From NCBI GenBank assembly GCA_014529385.2, contig CM043967.1:127137182-127201181 (forward strand): 64,000 bases of DNA. Direction: 5' to 3'. The position numbers and the translations under genes were made by a program. Positions 22,081 through 33,778 of this stretch are shown here, one piece after another. Below the pieces are notes generated by a model. That model did no database searches, was not told the DNA's origin, and worked only from the letters and a program-made list of their open reading frames with translations. The stretch is from Adiantum capillus-veneris. Lineage: Eukaryota; Streptophyta; Polypodiopsida; Polypodiales; Pteridaceae. How positions within the stretch are numbered: the stretch's first letter is position 1; every line of letters starts with the position of its first letter.

Positions 22081-25000
22081 AGAGGAACATAGGTCGCGAT
22101 CCATGTACTCTAGAGACCATTTTTGAAAAAAAGTGATCAGTGACACTGTGCATCAATGGGACATTTCTCTGAGAAAGTTTTCTTGAAAGAAAAACTCAAA
22201 AATCACATCAAAATTGGCTGGTAGAGGGAAAAAAAACGATGATTTTAGACACAAAAGTGGACAAATCTTGAGATTTGGAGATCCAAATCCCAAAAAAAGT
22301 AAAAATCTGACATCCACAGAGTGCAGGCATACAACTGACCAAAATTTCATATTTAGATGTGGTTACTCTCCTTGACCATTTAAGGTTGAATTTTGACTAG
22401 TGGGTAGCTGATACCAATAATTTTTTCAAAAGATAGTATAGCCAAAAACTAAAAAATGTTGGTTAAAATAGCCAAAAACAAAAACTAGTAAAAAACCATA
22501 GGAGATACAAAACAACTTGCTTTTGACTGTCAAAAAGTTATCCAAATCCAAAAATAAGTGGTGGAGTAGACTAATGATACTGCAAGTAATCAACAAGCCA
22601 AATTTGGTGGGTCCAAATCTAATGGAATATGAATCACAATCCATGTCTCCTATCAAGATTTTTGGTTGAGATTTGAGCAGTACGTAGCTGAGACATAGCA
22701 AACACTTTTTCTAGAAAATCCGTTGGCAAAAAAGTTGAAAAAAGTGGTCAAAAGAGCCAAAAACAAAACATTGTTTATAATATCACAACAGACTGAAGAT
22801 TTCACTTTTGGTTTTTCAACTTGAGCCAAATTCATTTTTTTGGATATGAGTAGACTACAAACATCACATGCTATCAACTCACCAAATCCCAAGTCGAGAA
22901 GTGACCAAACATGAATCGCAATCCATGTCTATCTTCACAGGCTGAGACTAGATTTGCACCATAGCAAGATTAGGTCACAAGGAGACTAGTGGTCTTTTCA
23001 AAACTGAATTTGGATATAAAAAATCAATTCAAAAGCCCATAACTGTCAAGTATTTTAAGAAAGTGCCATAACTGACCGAATTTTCAACCCAGAGGTCCAA
23101 AGACAATTTTTTTTGATACCATGCTAACTCTGATGGTACCGGAAAAGGCAGTTTGGCCTCCAAACATGGATCGCTATCCATACACCGATGGTGATAGGTT
23201 GACCTGGAATTTTTTAGATCAGTAGTGTACATGAATCGTGATCCATGTACCCATGGTGACAACTTGACCTAAATATTTCTAGATTAATAGTGCACACATA
23301 AGGAAACATATCTCCAAGTTCAATTTTGGAAAAGGTGAGCAAATTTGGATCAAAAGGTAGCAAAACAGGTGACAAACAAAAAATTGTAGTGCAGAACTAG
23401 TACTGGGCATTTGACCTGTCAAAAAAGTCCAAATCAAAAAAGATTTGAGATATAGCTTTTGGACATAGAGTGAAACAAGCTATCAAGAGAACAAGCTATT
23501 TGAGATATAGCTTTTGGACATAGAGTGATTTTCAGATCCAAATCCCAAAAAAAGTAAAAATATGACATCCACAGAGTGCAGGCATACAACTGACCAAAAT
23601 TTCATTTTTAGATGTGGTTAAACGTTTATCGCGATCCATACTCTCCTTAACCATTTAAGGTTGAATTTTGACTAGTGGGTAGCTGATACCATTTGGAATA
23701 ATTTTTTCAAAAGACAGTATAGCAAAAAACTGAAAAATGTTGGTTAAAATAGCCAAAAACAAAAACTAGTAAAAAACCATAGGACATACAAAAAAATTTG
23801 CTTTTGTGTCAAAAAGTTGTCCAAATCCTAAAATATGTGGTGGAGTAGACTAATGATACTGCAAGTAATCAACAAGCCAAATTTGGTCTGTCAAAATCTA
23901 ATGGAATATGAATCGCAATCCATGTCTCCTATCAAGATTTTTGGATACTGCAAGTAATCAACAAGCCAAATTTGGTGGGTCAAAATCTAATGGAATATGA
24001 ATCGCAATCCATGTCTCCTATCAAGATTTTTTGCTGAGATTTGAGCAGTACGTAGCTGAGACATATCAAACACTTTTTCCAGAAAATCCGTTGGCAAAAA
24101 ATTTGGAAAAAGTGGTCAAAAGAGCCAAAAACAAAACATTGTTTATACTATCACAACAGACTGAAGATTTCCTTTTTGTTTTGTTAACTTGACCCAAATT
24201 TAATTTTTTATATATGAGAAGACTACAAACATCACATGCTATCAACTCACCAAATCCCAAGTCGAGAAGTGACCAAACATGAATCGCAATCCATGTCCCT
24301 CTTCACAGGCTGAGACTAGATTTGCACCATAGCAAGATCAGGTCACAAGGAGACTAGTGGTCTTTTCAAAACTGAATTTGGATATAAAAAATCAATTCAA
24401 AAGCCCATAACTGTCAAGCATGCTAAGAAAGTGCCATAACTGACCGAATTTTCAACCCAAAGGTCCAAGTACAAATTTTTTTGATACCATGCTAACTCTG
24501 ATGGTACCAAAAAAGGCAGTTTGGCCTCTAAACATGGATCACTATCCATACACCCATGGTGATAGCTTGACTTGGAATTTTTTAGATCAGTAGTGTACAT
24601 GAATCGTGATCCATGTACCCATGGTGACAACTTGACCTAAATATTTCTAGATTAATAGTGCACACATAAGGAAACATATCTCAAAGTTCAATTTTGGAAA
24701 AAGTGAGCAAATTTGGATCAAAAGGTAGCAAAACAGGTGACAAACAAAAAATTGTAGTGCAGAACTAGTACTGGGCATTTGACATGTCAAAACAAGTCCA
24801 AATCAAAAAAGATTTGAGATATAGCTTTTGGACATAGAGTGAAACAAGCTACCAAGAGATCAAGTCTATATGTGGTTGAACATGGATCATGATCTATGTC
24901 CCCCAAATTTAGAATTTGATGAAAATTAGCAGAGAGCCTGCATATGACGTGGTCTACATACTGTCAAAATTTGGAGAGAAAATTTGAAAGGGGGTCATGT

Positions 25001-25140
25001 ATCACGATCCATGTACCTCTTCCTAGTGGGGTTATCTGACTTGATCAACTTGTAGACATACTTGAGCACATATCAAATTTCAAGTTTGAGCTAAACATAC
25101 CCTCTAGAAACCAAGATACAAGCCAAGCTCTTGTATCCTG
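22080..25140. repeat. Tandemly duplicated 1.3 kb block with a recurrent palindromic motif
   Basis: Sequence from about 22270 to 23500 is repeated from about 23531 to 24870, with indels and a small extra duplication near 23940-24030. Within the block a degenerate palindrome close to ACATGGATCGCGATCCATGT recurs about 13 times (for example near 22088, 22630, 22910, 23165, 23230, 23625, 23906, 24000, 24280, 24535, 24600, 24885, 24995). Small minus-strand ORFs occur in both copies but carry stops and no domain. It is probably non-coding DNA inside an old retroelement. Confidence 0.8.
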
Positions 25141-26100
25141 GACTTGAGACTGTTTTGAGTGTTGTTTCAAGTGTAGTTCACCAAAATTGGTGGAACTTTT
25201 GATACACAACTCCAAATTGAGTCAGGTGTAGCCAAGAAGAAATCTTACGAGCAATAGAACACACCTAAGCAATAGAAAGTTTTGGTTTTGAAGCTGAATT
25301 TTTTTAGGTATCCTAATTCCAAACTTTTAGGGTACCCATAACTAGTTTCCAGAGACCAAAGGATCACAAAGACTTGACTTTTGAGAGACTTGATCAGGGG
25401 CAAAAAGGGATAAGTTGCACTAAACCAAAGTGGGCTTGTGAGAGAATGTCTTGAGAGTATTGAGTGAGCTTTAAAAATGAAAAATCATCGACTGTTGTAT
25501 CGATCCCTTGAGACAAGCATCTTTAGACTTAAGACAAGGTACAATTGCTTCAAATATTTCTTGACACCTATACATGGGTGAAACAAACAACACATTTCCT
25601 GATTCATAATGCGGGTGGAAACCCATCACCCAAAGTTCGGGGTACCGATACGCCAAACCAGTTGCCCCTACAATCGGGTGGTTCTCCTAGGATAAAAACG
25701 ATATCCTAAGTGGTATCCACAAACATACACATGTAGGGGATAAAGACTCCTCATACAAGGGAAAAACCAACTCATCCATGGCCGAAAAGCTACTCATCAC
25801 CTAAAGTGAAAATATTCCAAGGAATTAGAGGTGTCTTGAGACAAGTTGTCTTAAGGATGACCGATCCTTCTTTCCTAGTCAATCAGTCTTAGCCCAAACA
25901 ATTCTTTCCTAATTTACAAACAAATGCACGTTGGTTTCTTGGAAGATGCCTTCCATTTTCAACCATTTTTACCTTTCTTTATTCCTTACACCCTCTTTTA
26001 CGTATGGAATGTTAATACTTAAAGAAGAACATGAATTGTTCATCTTAAATTATAATGAAGATCCACCTGGGAGTGGTTGGGTATCTGCTACAATGCTGGG
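25141..26100. other. Unassigned sequence
   Basis: No supported gene. The minus-strand ORF at 25471-25656 has no recognised motif. This may belong to the same decayed element as the ORF start at 26229. Confidence 0.3.
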
Positions 26101-26109
26101 GCCTGAATG

Positions 26110-26229
26110 CTTTCATCTGTAGCTCTACTACTAGGATCGTCCTCGTGGTCATGTGACGCTCTAGCCCTCTTGGGAACATTGTCCTCCTTATCAGATTTAG
26201 GACTTTTTCGGGTCCTCTTTGGAGCCATG
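26110..26229 (-). pseudogene. Decayed ORF start, gag-like
   Basis: From an ATG at 26229 the minus strand encodes MAPKRTRKSPKSDKEDNVPK, then RARASHDHEDDPSSRATDES, a highly basic then acidic N-terminus. Such starts are common in gag proteins of plant Athila-like gypsy elements. The frame breaks soon after, near 26080. No zinc knuckle or pol remains, so the assignment is tentative. Confidence 0.35.
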
Positions 26230-27060
26230 AATTCTATCCTTATAAAACAGATTTCTATTTATTAGGTGAATCATCAAACTTTGATTCTTACCATTCTATA
26301 ACCTATTTCCCTTTCTTAGCATAATTGCTTAGATCCTGTAGTGATCTAGTTGTTTATAGAACATTCCTATTTTTTTTTTTTTAAATCATTTTTGTAACTC
26401 CTTACACCTTAGTTTAGCCTAAGAAGCTTTTTGATTAACTTCTGAGAAATTTTCAATTTTCTTTTTCTTTGAATTGTAGTAAAAAATGGCAAATTCTTAG
26501 TATAATACTTTTTTGATCAATTATATAACTAAGATATTTTTATCCTAGATTCCTTCTAAATTTCTGGGGTTCACTTATTTATCTCATAATTTTTTGGGCC
26601 TTTTTACTAATTTTCTCCTCTTTATTAAGCCTAAATATGGCTTATTCTTGTATTGAATATTTATTATAATCATTATCTCCTAAAGATATAATTATCTTAT
26701 TTTCCTAAGAGTGGTTTATATTGTCATTATTTTTCTTAAAAGCTTTTAGCTATATGAATACTTGATTTGACTATATCTAGCACAATAGGTATTGAAATCA
26801 CATTCTGCAAGTGGCAACGAATTTCTTATGTGGTGTGTATCCTTTGGAATGAGATTCAGTCCAATTTGGACATCATACGTGTATGATTTCTCAAGGGAAT
26901 ATTATGTGACCAAAACAACCAATAGAGCTTCCCAGGGTGTGAAACATCTCAAGGCAAGCCTAAGGGCCAAGTTTCACCCAATTTGGATCAATTTTGACCT
27001 AGTTAACCTCTTGGATAAGCTAGCAGTGACCAAGGACTAAATAGGAGAGATTAGCCTACC
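26230..27060. other. A-T rich unassigned sequence
   Basis: A very A-T rich stretch (26240-26760) and then a small plus-strand ORF at 26792-27040 without a recognised family. Near 26868 it contains CATCATACGTGTATGAT, a palindrome related to those in the next repeat. Confidence 0.3.
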
Positions 27061-27065
27061 TACAG

Positions 27066-27330
27066 GGGTTAGAACTTAAAAGTAAGCCTAGGTTTGGGGT
27101 AAAAACATCAAGGAGAGTGCATGGTTCAAGTTTGCATCAATTATGAGAGAATAAACATCATACACATATGATGTCTACAAACCAATTTTAGTACCGATAG
27201 GGGTTAGAACTTAAAAGTAAGCCTAGGTTTGGGGTAAAAAAACATCAAGGAGAGTGCATGGTTCAAGTTTGCATCAATTATGAGAGAATAGACATCATAC
27301 ACATATGATGTCTACAAACCAATTTTAGTG
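27066..27330. repeat. Direct tandem duplication of about 131 bp
   Basis: The block starting GGGGTTAGAACTTAAAAGTA is present twice (about 27066-27195 and 27196-27330) with only a few differences. Each copy contains the imperfect palindrome CATCATACACATATGATG. Confidence 0.9.
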
Positions 27331-27551
27331 CTCAAACTGGGAATCTAGAGCTCCAGAAGACTTTGCTGATATCTTAGCATTCCATTTGTCTTATCACATC
27401 AGGATTTGGAGCTCTTATAAGGATCTTGTCTTTATATACAGTAATAAGTGAGGAATACTGATTTGACAAATAATTGCAGAGTCAAAGTTTTGTACAAATA
27501 GCATTATGAGAAACTTGGACTCACTTTCGGGCCTTTTAGTTCTAGAGACAG

Positions 27552-27778
27552 TGTTGGAATTAGGGTTGCAAAGAAACGCACACAGCTTGGAGAAGACGAA
27601 GGAAGCTTAAGGCACAGAATAGAGAGTGTATTACTTAGTGTGCAATGGAAAGATAGATAGCCCTAGAGTGATGGGCGTATATACAATGCTCGGGGGAAAA
27701 GACCTCCTAAAGAGGGAAAAAATGCCCCGGTGGTCCTAGTGTGTTCACACACATCACTACCACATGTATATGGTAACA
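27552..27778 (-). repeat. 3' LTR of the copia element
   Basis: A 227 bp LTR with TG...CA ends (TGTTGGAATTAGGG to ATGGTAACA on the plus strand). On its right, a purine run in minus-strand terms (CTAGGGGGGATT) fits the polypurine tract. Confidence 0.9.
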
Positions 27779-27786
27779 AATCCCCC

Positions 27787-28887
27787 CTAGAGTGATACGG
27801 TGAATGAGAGCTGGCACATGAGTAAAGGGAAGTGCCATTCCCTGAGGACATGATCACTCCACAAAGGGAAGTAAGCCCAAAGCTTTGCGGAAAGATTCAA
27901 GCTTCTCAGGAGACAATGCCTTTGTGAAAATATTTGCAAGGTTATCCTGTGTTGGCACATAAGCCAAGATAATCTCTCCTGCTGAGAGCCTCTCCCTGAC
28001 ATAGTGGTAATGCACGTCAATGTGCTTTGTGCGAGCATGAAAAAATGGGTTCCTCGCAACTGCCAATGCGCTCTGACTGTTAGTGTAGATAGTGTTGGAA
28101 GTGTCCTATCCAACACGCAAATCAGCCATAAGGTGTCTGAGCCATACACACTCAACCGTAGCTGTGAAGACTGCCCTGTACTCAGCCTCACAACTCGAAG
28201 TGGCCACAGTAGGTTGCTTCTTGCTCAACCATGATATACATGAACTGCCAAGCATGAAACAAAAACCACTAGGGGACACTCGCGTGTCAAAACAACCAGC
28301 CCAATCTGAGTCCGAAAAAGCATGTAAGTCTGGTGGCAATGATTCCCCCTTGGGATAAAACAAGCCAAGATGTAAAGTACCACTAAGGTAGCGGAGAATC
28401 CTCTTGATAGCCTACCAATGCTTAGACCCTGGGCTATGCATAAATCTGTTGACCAATGAGACTGCAAACTGAATATCCGGCCTTGTGTTGCATACATAAA
28501 TGACACAGCCAACAATAGTTTGGTAAAGAGTGACAACAGCAGGATCGCCAGCATCATGTAGATTCAACTTCAAACTTGCTTCCATGGGAGTGTCAATAGG
28601 TTTGCAATCCTCAAGTCGAAACTTACATAGCAATGTCTCTATGTAACTTTTCTGACACAAGGCAATACCACCATCACACTGCTTAAACTGTATACCCAAG
28701 TAATGATGCAGCAGCCCCAAATCTTTCATCTTGAGAGTAGCATTCAAATCAGTCTTAAATTCAGCAATATGTCTCTCATTTGGTCCAGTGATCAGCAAAT
28801 CATCGACATAAAGAACCACAATGAGAAGTACATCACCCTCACGCTTGACATACAATGTGCTTTCTGTTGGACTATTACAAAAGTCTC
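27787..28887 (-). pseudogene. Copia pol, C-terminal: RT palm and RNase H
   Basis: One frame with in-frame stops. The RT part has LLIVVLYVDDLLITG with the catalytic YVDD, KMKDLGLLHHYLGIQ and NTRPDIQFAVSLVNRFMHSP. A TAG stop follows at 28412-28414, then in frame the RNase H region: DLHAFSDSDWAGC, STTV-like KQPTVATSSCEAEYRA, another TAG near 28106, and HYHYVRERLSAGEI with DNLANIFTKAL. All these are standard copia RNase H landmarks. The stops show that this copy cannot make full pol. Confidence 0.88.
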
Positions 28888-29592
28888 ATTTAACCAAATG
28901 AGTGTCAGCTTTCTCATACCAAGCACGAGGAGATTTCTTCAACCCATACAAAGCCTTCTTACATCTGCACACTTTGTCCTCTTGTACTTTTATGACGAAA
29001 CCACGAGGCTGCGTTACATAAACTTCCTCAATATGTCACCATTCAAGAAAGCAGTAACAATGTCTGATTGATGTACATCCCAACCAAAATGAGCTGCCAA
29101 TGCACGTAGAAAACGCATAGTAGTCATACGACAAGTGGGAGCAAAAGTCTCTTCATAGTCTATGCATTTTTGTTGTTCATAACCCTTTGCAACAAGTCGA
29201 GCCTTATGGCAATCGATCTCACCATCCGGCTTGCATTTCAACTTGTAAACCCACTTCGTGCCAATGGCCTTTTTTCCAGGAGGCAAATCACATAAAGTCC
29301 ATGTGTCATTTTCTATAAGTGCATCATATTCTGATTGCATGGAAGCCATCCAATTTTTTGAATTCTGTGCTTCATCAAAAGACATAACAATATGATGCAT
29401 AAGATGCATGGTGAGAGCCTGAACGAGTACCACTAGACAAAGGTATATCCAATTTACTGTCACGCAAAGTGTGCACCGTAGCCATTTTGGCAAATCTCTA
29501 GCCTGCTCATTTTCAACCCTTTCCTCATGAAGTACATCATGTACATCTGCATCAGTAATAGGTTGATCTATAACATTTTCAGAAACCCCCAT
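28888..29592 (-). pseudogene. Copia pol: RT N-terminal part
   Basis: The frame contains WMASMQSEYDALIENDTWTL, IGTKWVYKLKCKPDGEID, ARLVAKGYEQQKCIDYEETF and WDVHQSDIVTAFLNGDI, the conserved start of copia RT. A 2-nt AT duplication near 29018 shifts the frame. The next part (VYVTQPRGF, then KALYGLKKSPRAWYEK) continues in another frame. A TGA stop lies near 28889. Confidence 0.87.
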
Positions 29593-29712
29593 AGGCTATA
29601 CATTTGCCTCATTGGAAATTACATTCGTATTTCCACCACTGAAAAGAGGCAACAAAGTGTCATAAATGTCCTATGAGCTTACATTACTGTCTCTAGTACA
29701 TGACATCAAGGA

Positions 29713-31260
29713 CTAAACAGAACCTTTCACAGACACTACATCCCGTGAAACCATAATACGTTTTGTTTGCGGATGATACAACCTGTAACCTTTGCTTTCA
29801 GCACTATAACCAACAAAAATACATCTGACAGCCTTATCATCCAATTTTCTGTGCTGCACTTGTGTCACCAAAGCATATGGCAAACAGCCAAAAACACGCA
29901 TGTGCTCAATAAAAGGCTTTCTATCATGCCATGCTTCATATGGAGTAATAGACTGCAAAGCTTTAGTAGGACACCTGTTAAGTACATAAGTGGCACACAT
30001 GATGGCCTCAAGCCAAAAAGAATGCGGCAAAGATTGACTTTTGACCATACATCGTGCCATTTCTATAAGTGACCTATTTTTTCGCTCAGCAACACCATTT
30101 TGCTGAGGTGTGTAAGGCACTGTACATTGGTGTTTTATCCCACGACTAGCCAGAAATGCATTAAATTCATGAGACTTATACTCCCCCCCTCGATCGGAAC
30201 GGAGGGTGCCCATAGTACATTTCGAGACATTTTCAGCCATAGCCAAAAATTGTTTGAAGCACATAAAAACTTCGGACTTGGATTTAAGCGGAAATACCCA
30301 TGCATGCTTGGAGTAATCATAAATGAAAGTCACGAAGTACAGGTAATTGCCCAAGGATGGAGTTTGCATGGGCCCACAAACATCACTATGCACAAGCTGC
30401 AACCTGCATGTGGCCCGAACTGAACGATCCTTTGGAAACTTAGAATGCTGCATCTTACCCAAAATACAGCCTTCACAAACATGTTTGATAGGTGCTTCAA
30501 GAGGCGGCAAAGAAGCAACCATATCAGATTTCTGCAAATGCAGCAAACTGGCAAAATTCAGATGACCAAAACGTGCATGCCAAAGTTTTGCATCCGAAAT
30601 AGCCCTTGAATCTACAATAGAATTTGCAAAATTTTGTCCACACTTGTCATACAAAGTGAGCTTATACAGCCCACGGCACAAAAGGCCTGATGCAACAATT
30701 TCATCACCAAAACTAAGATCATGAACTGTACATCTGTCATCTGCAAATTTGACTACAAGTCCAAGTCTAGCAAGTGCGGATACAGACAAGTGATTCTTTT
30801 TGATCCCAGGTACATGAAGTGCATCAACAAGTGTGAAGGAACTGCCATTTGCAGCAGTAAGCACAATCTTTCCAACTCCATGAACCGGGTAAGAGGCATT
30901 GTTGGCACAAGTGACTGAATTCTCATGAGGGATAGACTCGAGAGAGGTGAACAATTCACGATGTGAGGTAATGTGCTTTGTAGCACCACTGTCGAAATAC
31001 CACACATGTGAATCTGCAGCAACAACTGACAAGCATGCATCATGGACAACAGGATTGTAAGTGCACTCTGCGCTAAAACCCCATTCTGCATCAACATCAT
31101 CATGGAAATGTCCTTTCACAAAAGACTCAACAATGGTTGCATTTGTAGTGGAACTAGCATTTGTAGTGGAACCACCCTCTTTGTTCTTAGCCTCTTTGGC
31201 CTTCAACTTAGGACACGACTTGATCAAGTGATCATTAGCTTTACAATAATGGCAATGCAT
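29713..31260 (-). pseudogene. Copia pol N-terminal: zinc knuckle, protease, integrase
   Basis: A 515-codon frame that follows gag after a single TAG. It starts with the knuckle CHYCKANDHLIKSC (CX2CX4HX4C), so the stop splits gag just before its knuckle. The protease motif WYFDSGATKHIT lies near residue 88. Integrase has its zinc finger (WHARFGHLNF, then CEGCILGKM), the core LQLVHSDVCGPM, TLRSDRGGEY and NGVAERKNRS, so all three catalytic acidic residues are kept. The GKG-type C-terminal region ends near 29713. Confidence 0.92.
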
Positions 31261-32166
31261 CTACTTTTTGCCCTTATCACCAAAATTTCCAGACGAATTG
31301 CTTCCAGCAGAAGCATTAGGAACAGAATTTTTTCCACTCGCAGCAGAACCATAAGAAGTGGCTGCATTGCTGTTACCACTCTTTCTTTGAGAAGCAATAA
31401 AAGCCTGTTCAACTGCACGCTGCCTAGTCCTGTTTTTTTTGGAAAGTGACTCTTGCAACAGCAATGTGCATAATGCATCAAACTTGACAACTTCAGGATT
31501 TCCTTGGGTCATAAGTCTCCAAGTACTAGCAAAAGTCTTGTATGAATTTGGTAAGGCATTAAGAACAGTCTGCACAAGGGAAATATCTGAAATGACTTCA
31601 ACTGCAGAAATAAGTTGCTCATTGATATCCTTGACACTAGCAAGGAAAGTGTCCATATCATCTTCCTCATGCATAATCTTTGGCTCTAGCTCTTTACATA
31701 GCAAAGCAATTTTAGCCTCATTGCGACTTGCATAAAGACCTGCTAGAATATCCCAAGCCTGTTTTGCAGATTTTGTTGAGCAAATGTGAGGAACAATGGT
31801 GTACTTCATAGACAACACAATCAATGCATGAGCCTGCGCATCCTTAACATCCCAATGAGCTTGTTTTGTCGTAGGCAAAACAACTCTAACACCAGTAATC
31901 CTTGCAGCAAGACGTGCAACATCCTCAACATCGCCTACATCCTCAGAACCAGGACGTACATCAATGCCCTGCACAATGTTCCAGACACCCTTTGACACAA
32001 GAACATGCTGCATCATATAAGCCCACATAGGGTAGTTATCCCCATCCAACCTGTCCTCAACAGCAAACATCTTGAACACATCTCTGTTGTTGTTGTCAGC
32101 CATGGTAAATGCTGCACCTGATGTGATAACTGCTTGAAAATAGGAGAAACGGAGAGGGAACAACAC
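31261..32166 (-). pseudogene. Copia gag
   Basis: The start is probably the ATG at about 32103 (MADNNNRDVFKMFAVEDRLD) and not the upstream ATG of the open frame. It has the UBN2-type gag pattern: DGDNYPMWAYMMQHVLVSKG, AHALIVLSMKYTIVPHI, AKQAWDILAGLYASRNEAK and LPNSYKTFASTWR. The frame ends GDKGKK followed by TAG (31261-31263), and ATG of the pol frame follows immediately in the same frame. Confidence 0.9.
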
Positions 32167-32378
32167 GTGCTATATAGCACAAACCGTAGGAGACTATGAG
32201 GCACCTGTTATGCAGAAAACGGCACTGACAGAAATTTTGCACAAAATGACGAAATAGCCTGTGCAATATTACCTATAGTGGAAACGGAGGCCGAAATGAG
32301 CCCGAACCTCACTGTAATCGGAGAAAGTGAGCATGCGTGTGCTGGAGCAGCTGGCGACTAAGCCCGGGAGGACGCAAC

Positions 32379-32392
32379 CTGCTCTGATACCA
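32379..32392 (-). promoter_or_regulatory. Copia primer-binding site (initiator Met tRNA)
   Basis: On the minus strand the 5' LTR end is followed by ATTGGTATCAGAGCAGG, which includes TGGTATCAGAGC, the standard plant copia primer site complementary to initiator tRNA-Met. Confidence 0.9.
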
Positions 32393-32394
32393 AT

Positions 32395-32612
32395 TGTTGG
32401 AATTAGGATTGCAGAGAAACACACAGCTTGGAGAAGAGGAAGGAAGCTCACGACACACAATAGAGAATGTATTACTTAATGTGCAATGGAAAGATAGATA
32501 GCCCTAGAGTGCTGGGCATATATACAATGCTCGGGGGAAAAAACCTCCTAATGCGGAAAAAATGCCCCGGCGGTCCTAGTGTGTTCACACACATCACTAC
32601 CACATGTATATG

Positions 32613-32676
<64 letters not shown>
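32395..32676 (-). repeat. 5' LTR of the copia element with GA expansion
   Basis: This matches the 227 bp 3' LTR until TATGGTAA (32616). A (GA)n tract of 60 bp (32617-32676) then stands where the terminal CA should be. The expansion is therefore at the very border of the LTR. Confidence 0.85.
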
Positions 32677-32679
<3 letters not shown>

Positions 32680-33349
32680 TTGACCAATGAGGAAGAGACT
32701 TACGTTACGCTGAAAATTGGCATTTTGAAGCCAAAATCATTTAGAAACAACGAAGAAAATAATATTTTTGTTCTTTAAATTATACAATGTCACAGTTTCA
32801 GCATAAATTCCATAAGTCATACTAACTTTGTACTGACGAATTTCAGAAGTTGCATTAAAGACTCTAGTATCTATCTTTCCGCCAAAATATTGCTTTGAGT
32901 AGTTCTACTTCCCTCTCAAAATTGTATTCCCTTTTTCATATTTGCGCTAACTCTACTGTATGTTCTAGTGCACACCATGACTACCTCTCAAAGGCCTAGC
33001 TTTACCTACTTTTTTGGGTGCCGTCTCTCATCATCTTTGAACGTTCTTCAAGAATCCTTCTTCCGTTTATTATTGGAAAAAGTACGACTGTGATATTTTA
33101 TTCTCATTCTCAGTTGTGACCTTCATCATATATGGTGTTTAGATTTTGCGATCTTATCTTATATGTATTCTTACAACCAGATATGGCTATTAATATTCTC
33201 ATCAATGGTTTTCCTTCTGGCCAATATTTTGTCCTCATTTTCAAGGTAAAGGATGTCCTGGTTGAAAAGCAAAGAACTTGTTAATTTTAGAAGGTGATGA
33301 ACTCTCTGATGTTATTCTTGAAAATTATGTATGCTTGTCTCAAATAAAA
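32680..33349. other. Unassigned sequence
   Basis: A-T rich with no ORF or repeat that I can assign. Confidence 0.3.
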
Positions 33350-33457
33350 GTATCAAGAAAAATTTTAACTAGTCGATACATCACATCCTTGGATCAAACT
33401 CCTATGAATACACTCCTAAAAAAAGGTTGTAGAGAACAAGCGAAGGTTTGAAAATAG

Positions 33458-33778
33458 ATGCAAAGAACGTGGAAGATAGGATTCTTTAAGAAGGATCTAT
33501 GCCTTGGTGGGAAACATTTTCAAAATCTTGCACTTCTAGTATGTACTCAAATTGTCAGATATTGTTCCTTCAGTAATCTTCAAATTGTCAGATACTGTTT
33601 CTTCAGTATTCTTTGGAAGGCTAGGGACTATCAAGTTTTTGACAATAACCTATGTGTGGCTAGTTTCTCAGTGATAGTTCGGGAAAGTAAGGAGATAATA
33701 TTTGCGGTAGGGGAAGGGCAAAGTTTGGATGACTGGATTAGGGCGACTCTCGCCATCCGATCAAATTGTCCTATGTAA
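33458..33778 (+). pseudogene. Possible relic of a LINE C-terminal region
   Basis: The translation includes ILWKARDYQVFDNN followed by SFSVIVRESKEII, which resembles the W-K-A-R-N...VF sequence near the end of plant LINE ORF2 (zf-RVT/RNase H region). The counterpart in copy 2 (about 38960-39160) is more broken. This is weak and based on one short motif. Confidence 0.3.

Larger units (their letters stand above)
27552..32676 (-). mobile_element. Ty1/copia LTR retrotransposon, decayed
   Basis: On the minus strand: 5' LTR (32395-32676, its end altered by a GA tract), primer site, gag, pol in the order protease, integrase, RT, RNase H, and 3' LTR (27552-27778). Integrase before RT defines Ty1/copia. 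The coding region has several in-frame stops and at least one frameshift. Flanks GACAG (27547-27551) and GACAC (right side) may be a mutated target-site duplication. Confidence 0.93.

Noticed and set aside
22153-24630. Paired minus-strand ORFs present in both copies of the 1.3 kb duplication
   Set aside because: They are similar only because the DNA is duplicated; they carry different ends and no motif.
28703-29071. 122-codon plus-strand ORF over the copia element
   Set aside because: It is antisense to reverse transcriptase and has no motif of its own.
30100-30423. Plus-strand ORFs across copia integrase
   Set aside because: They are antisense shadows of the integrase frame.
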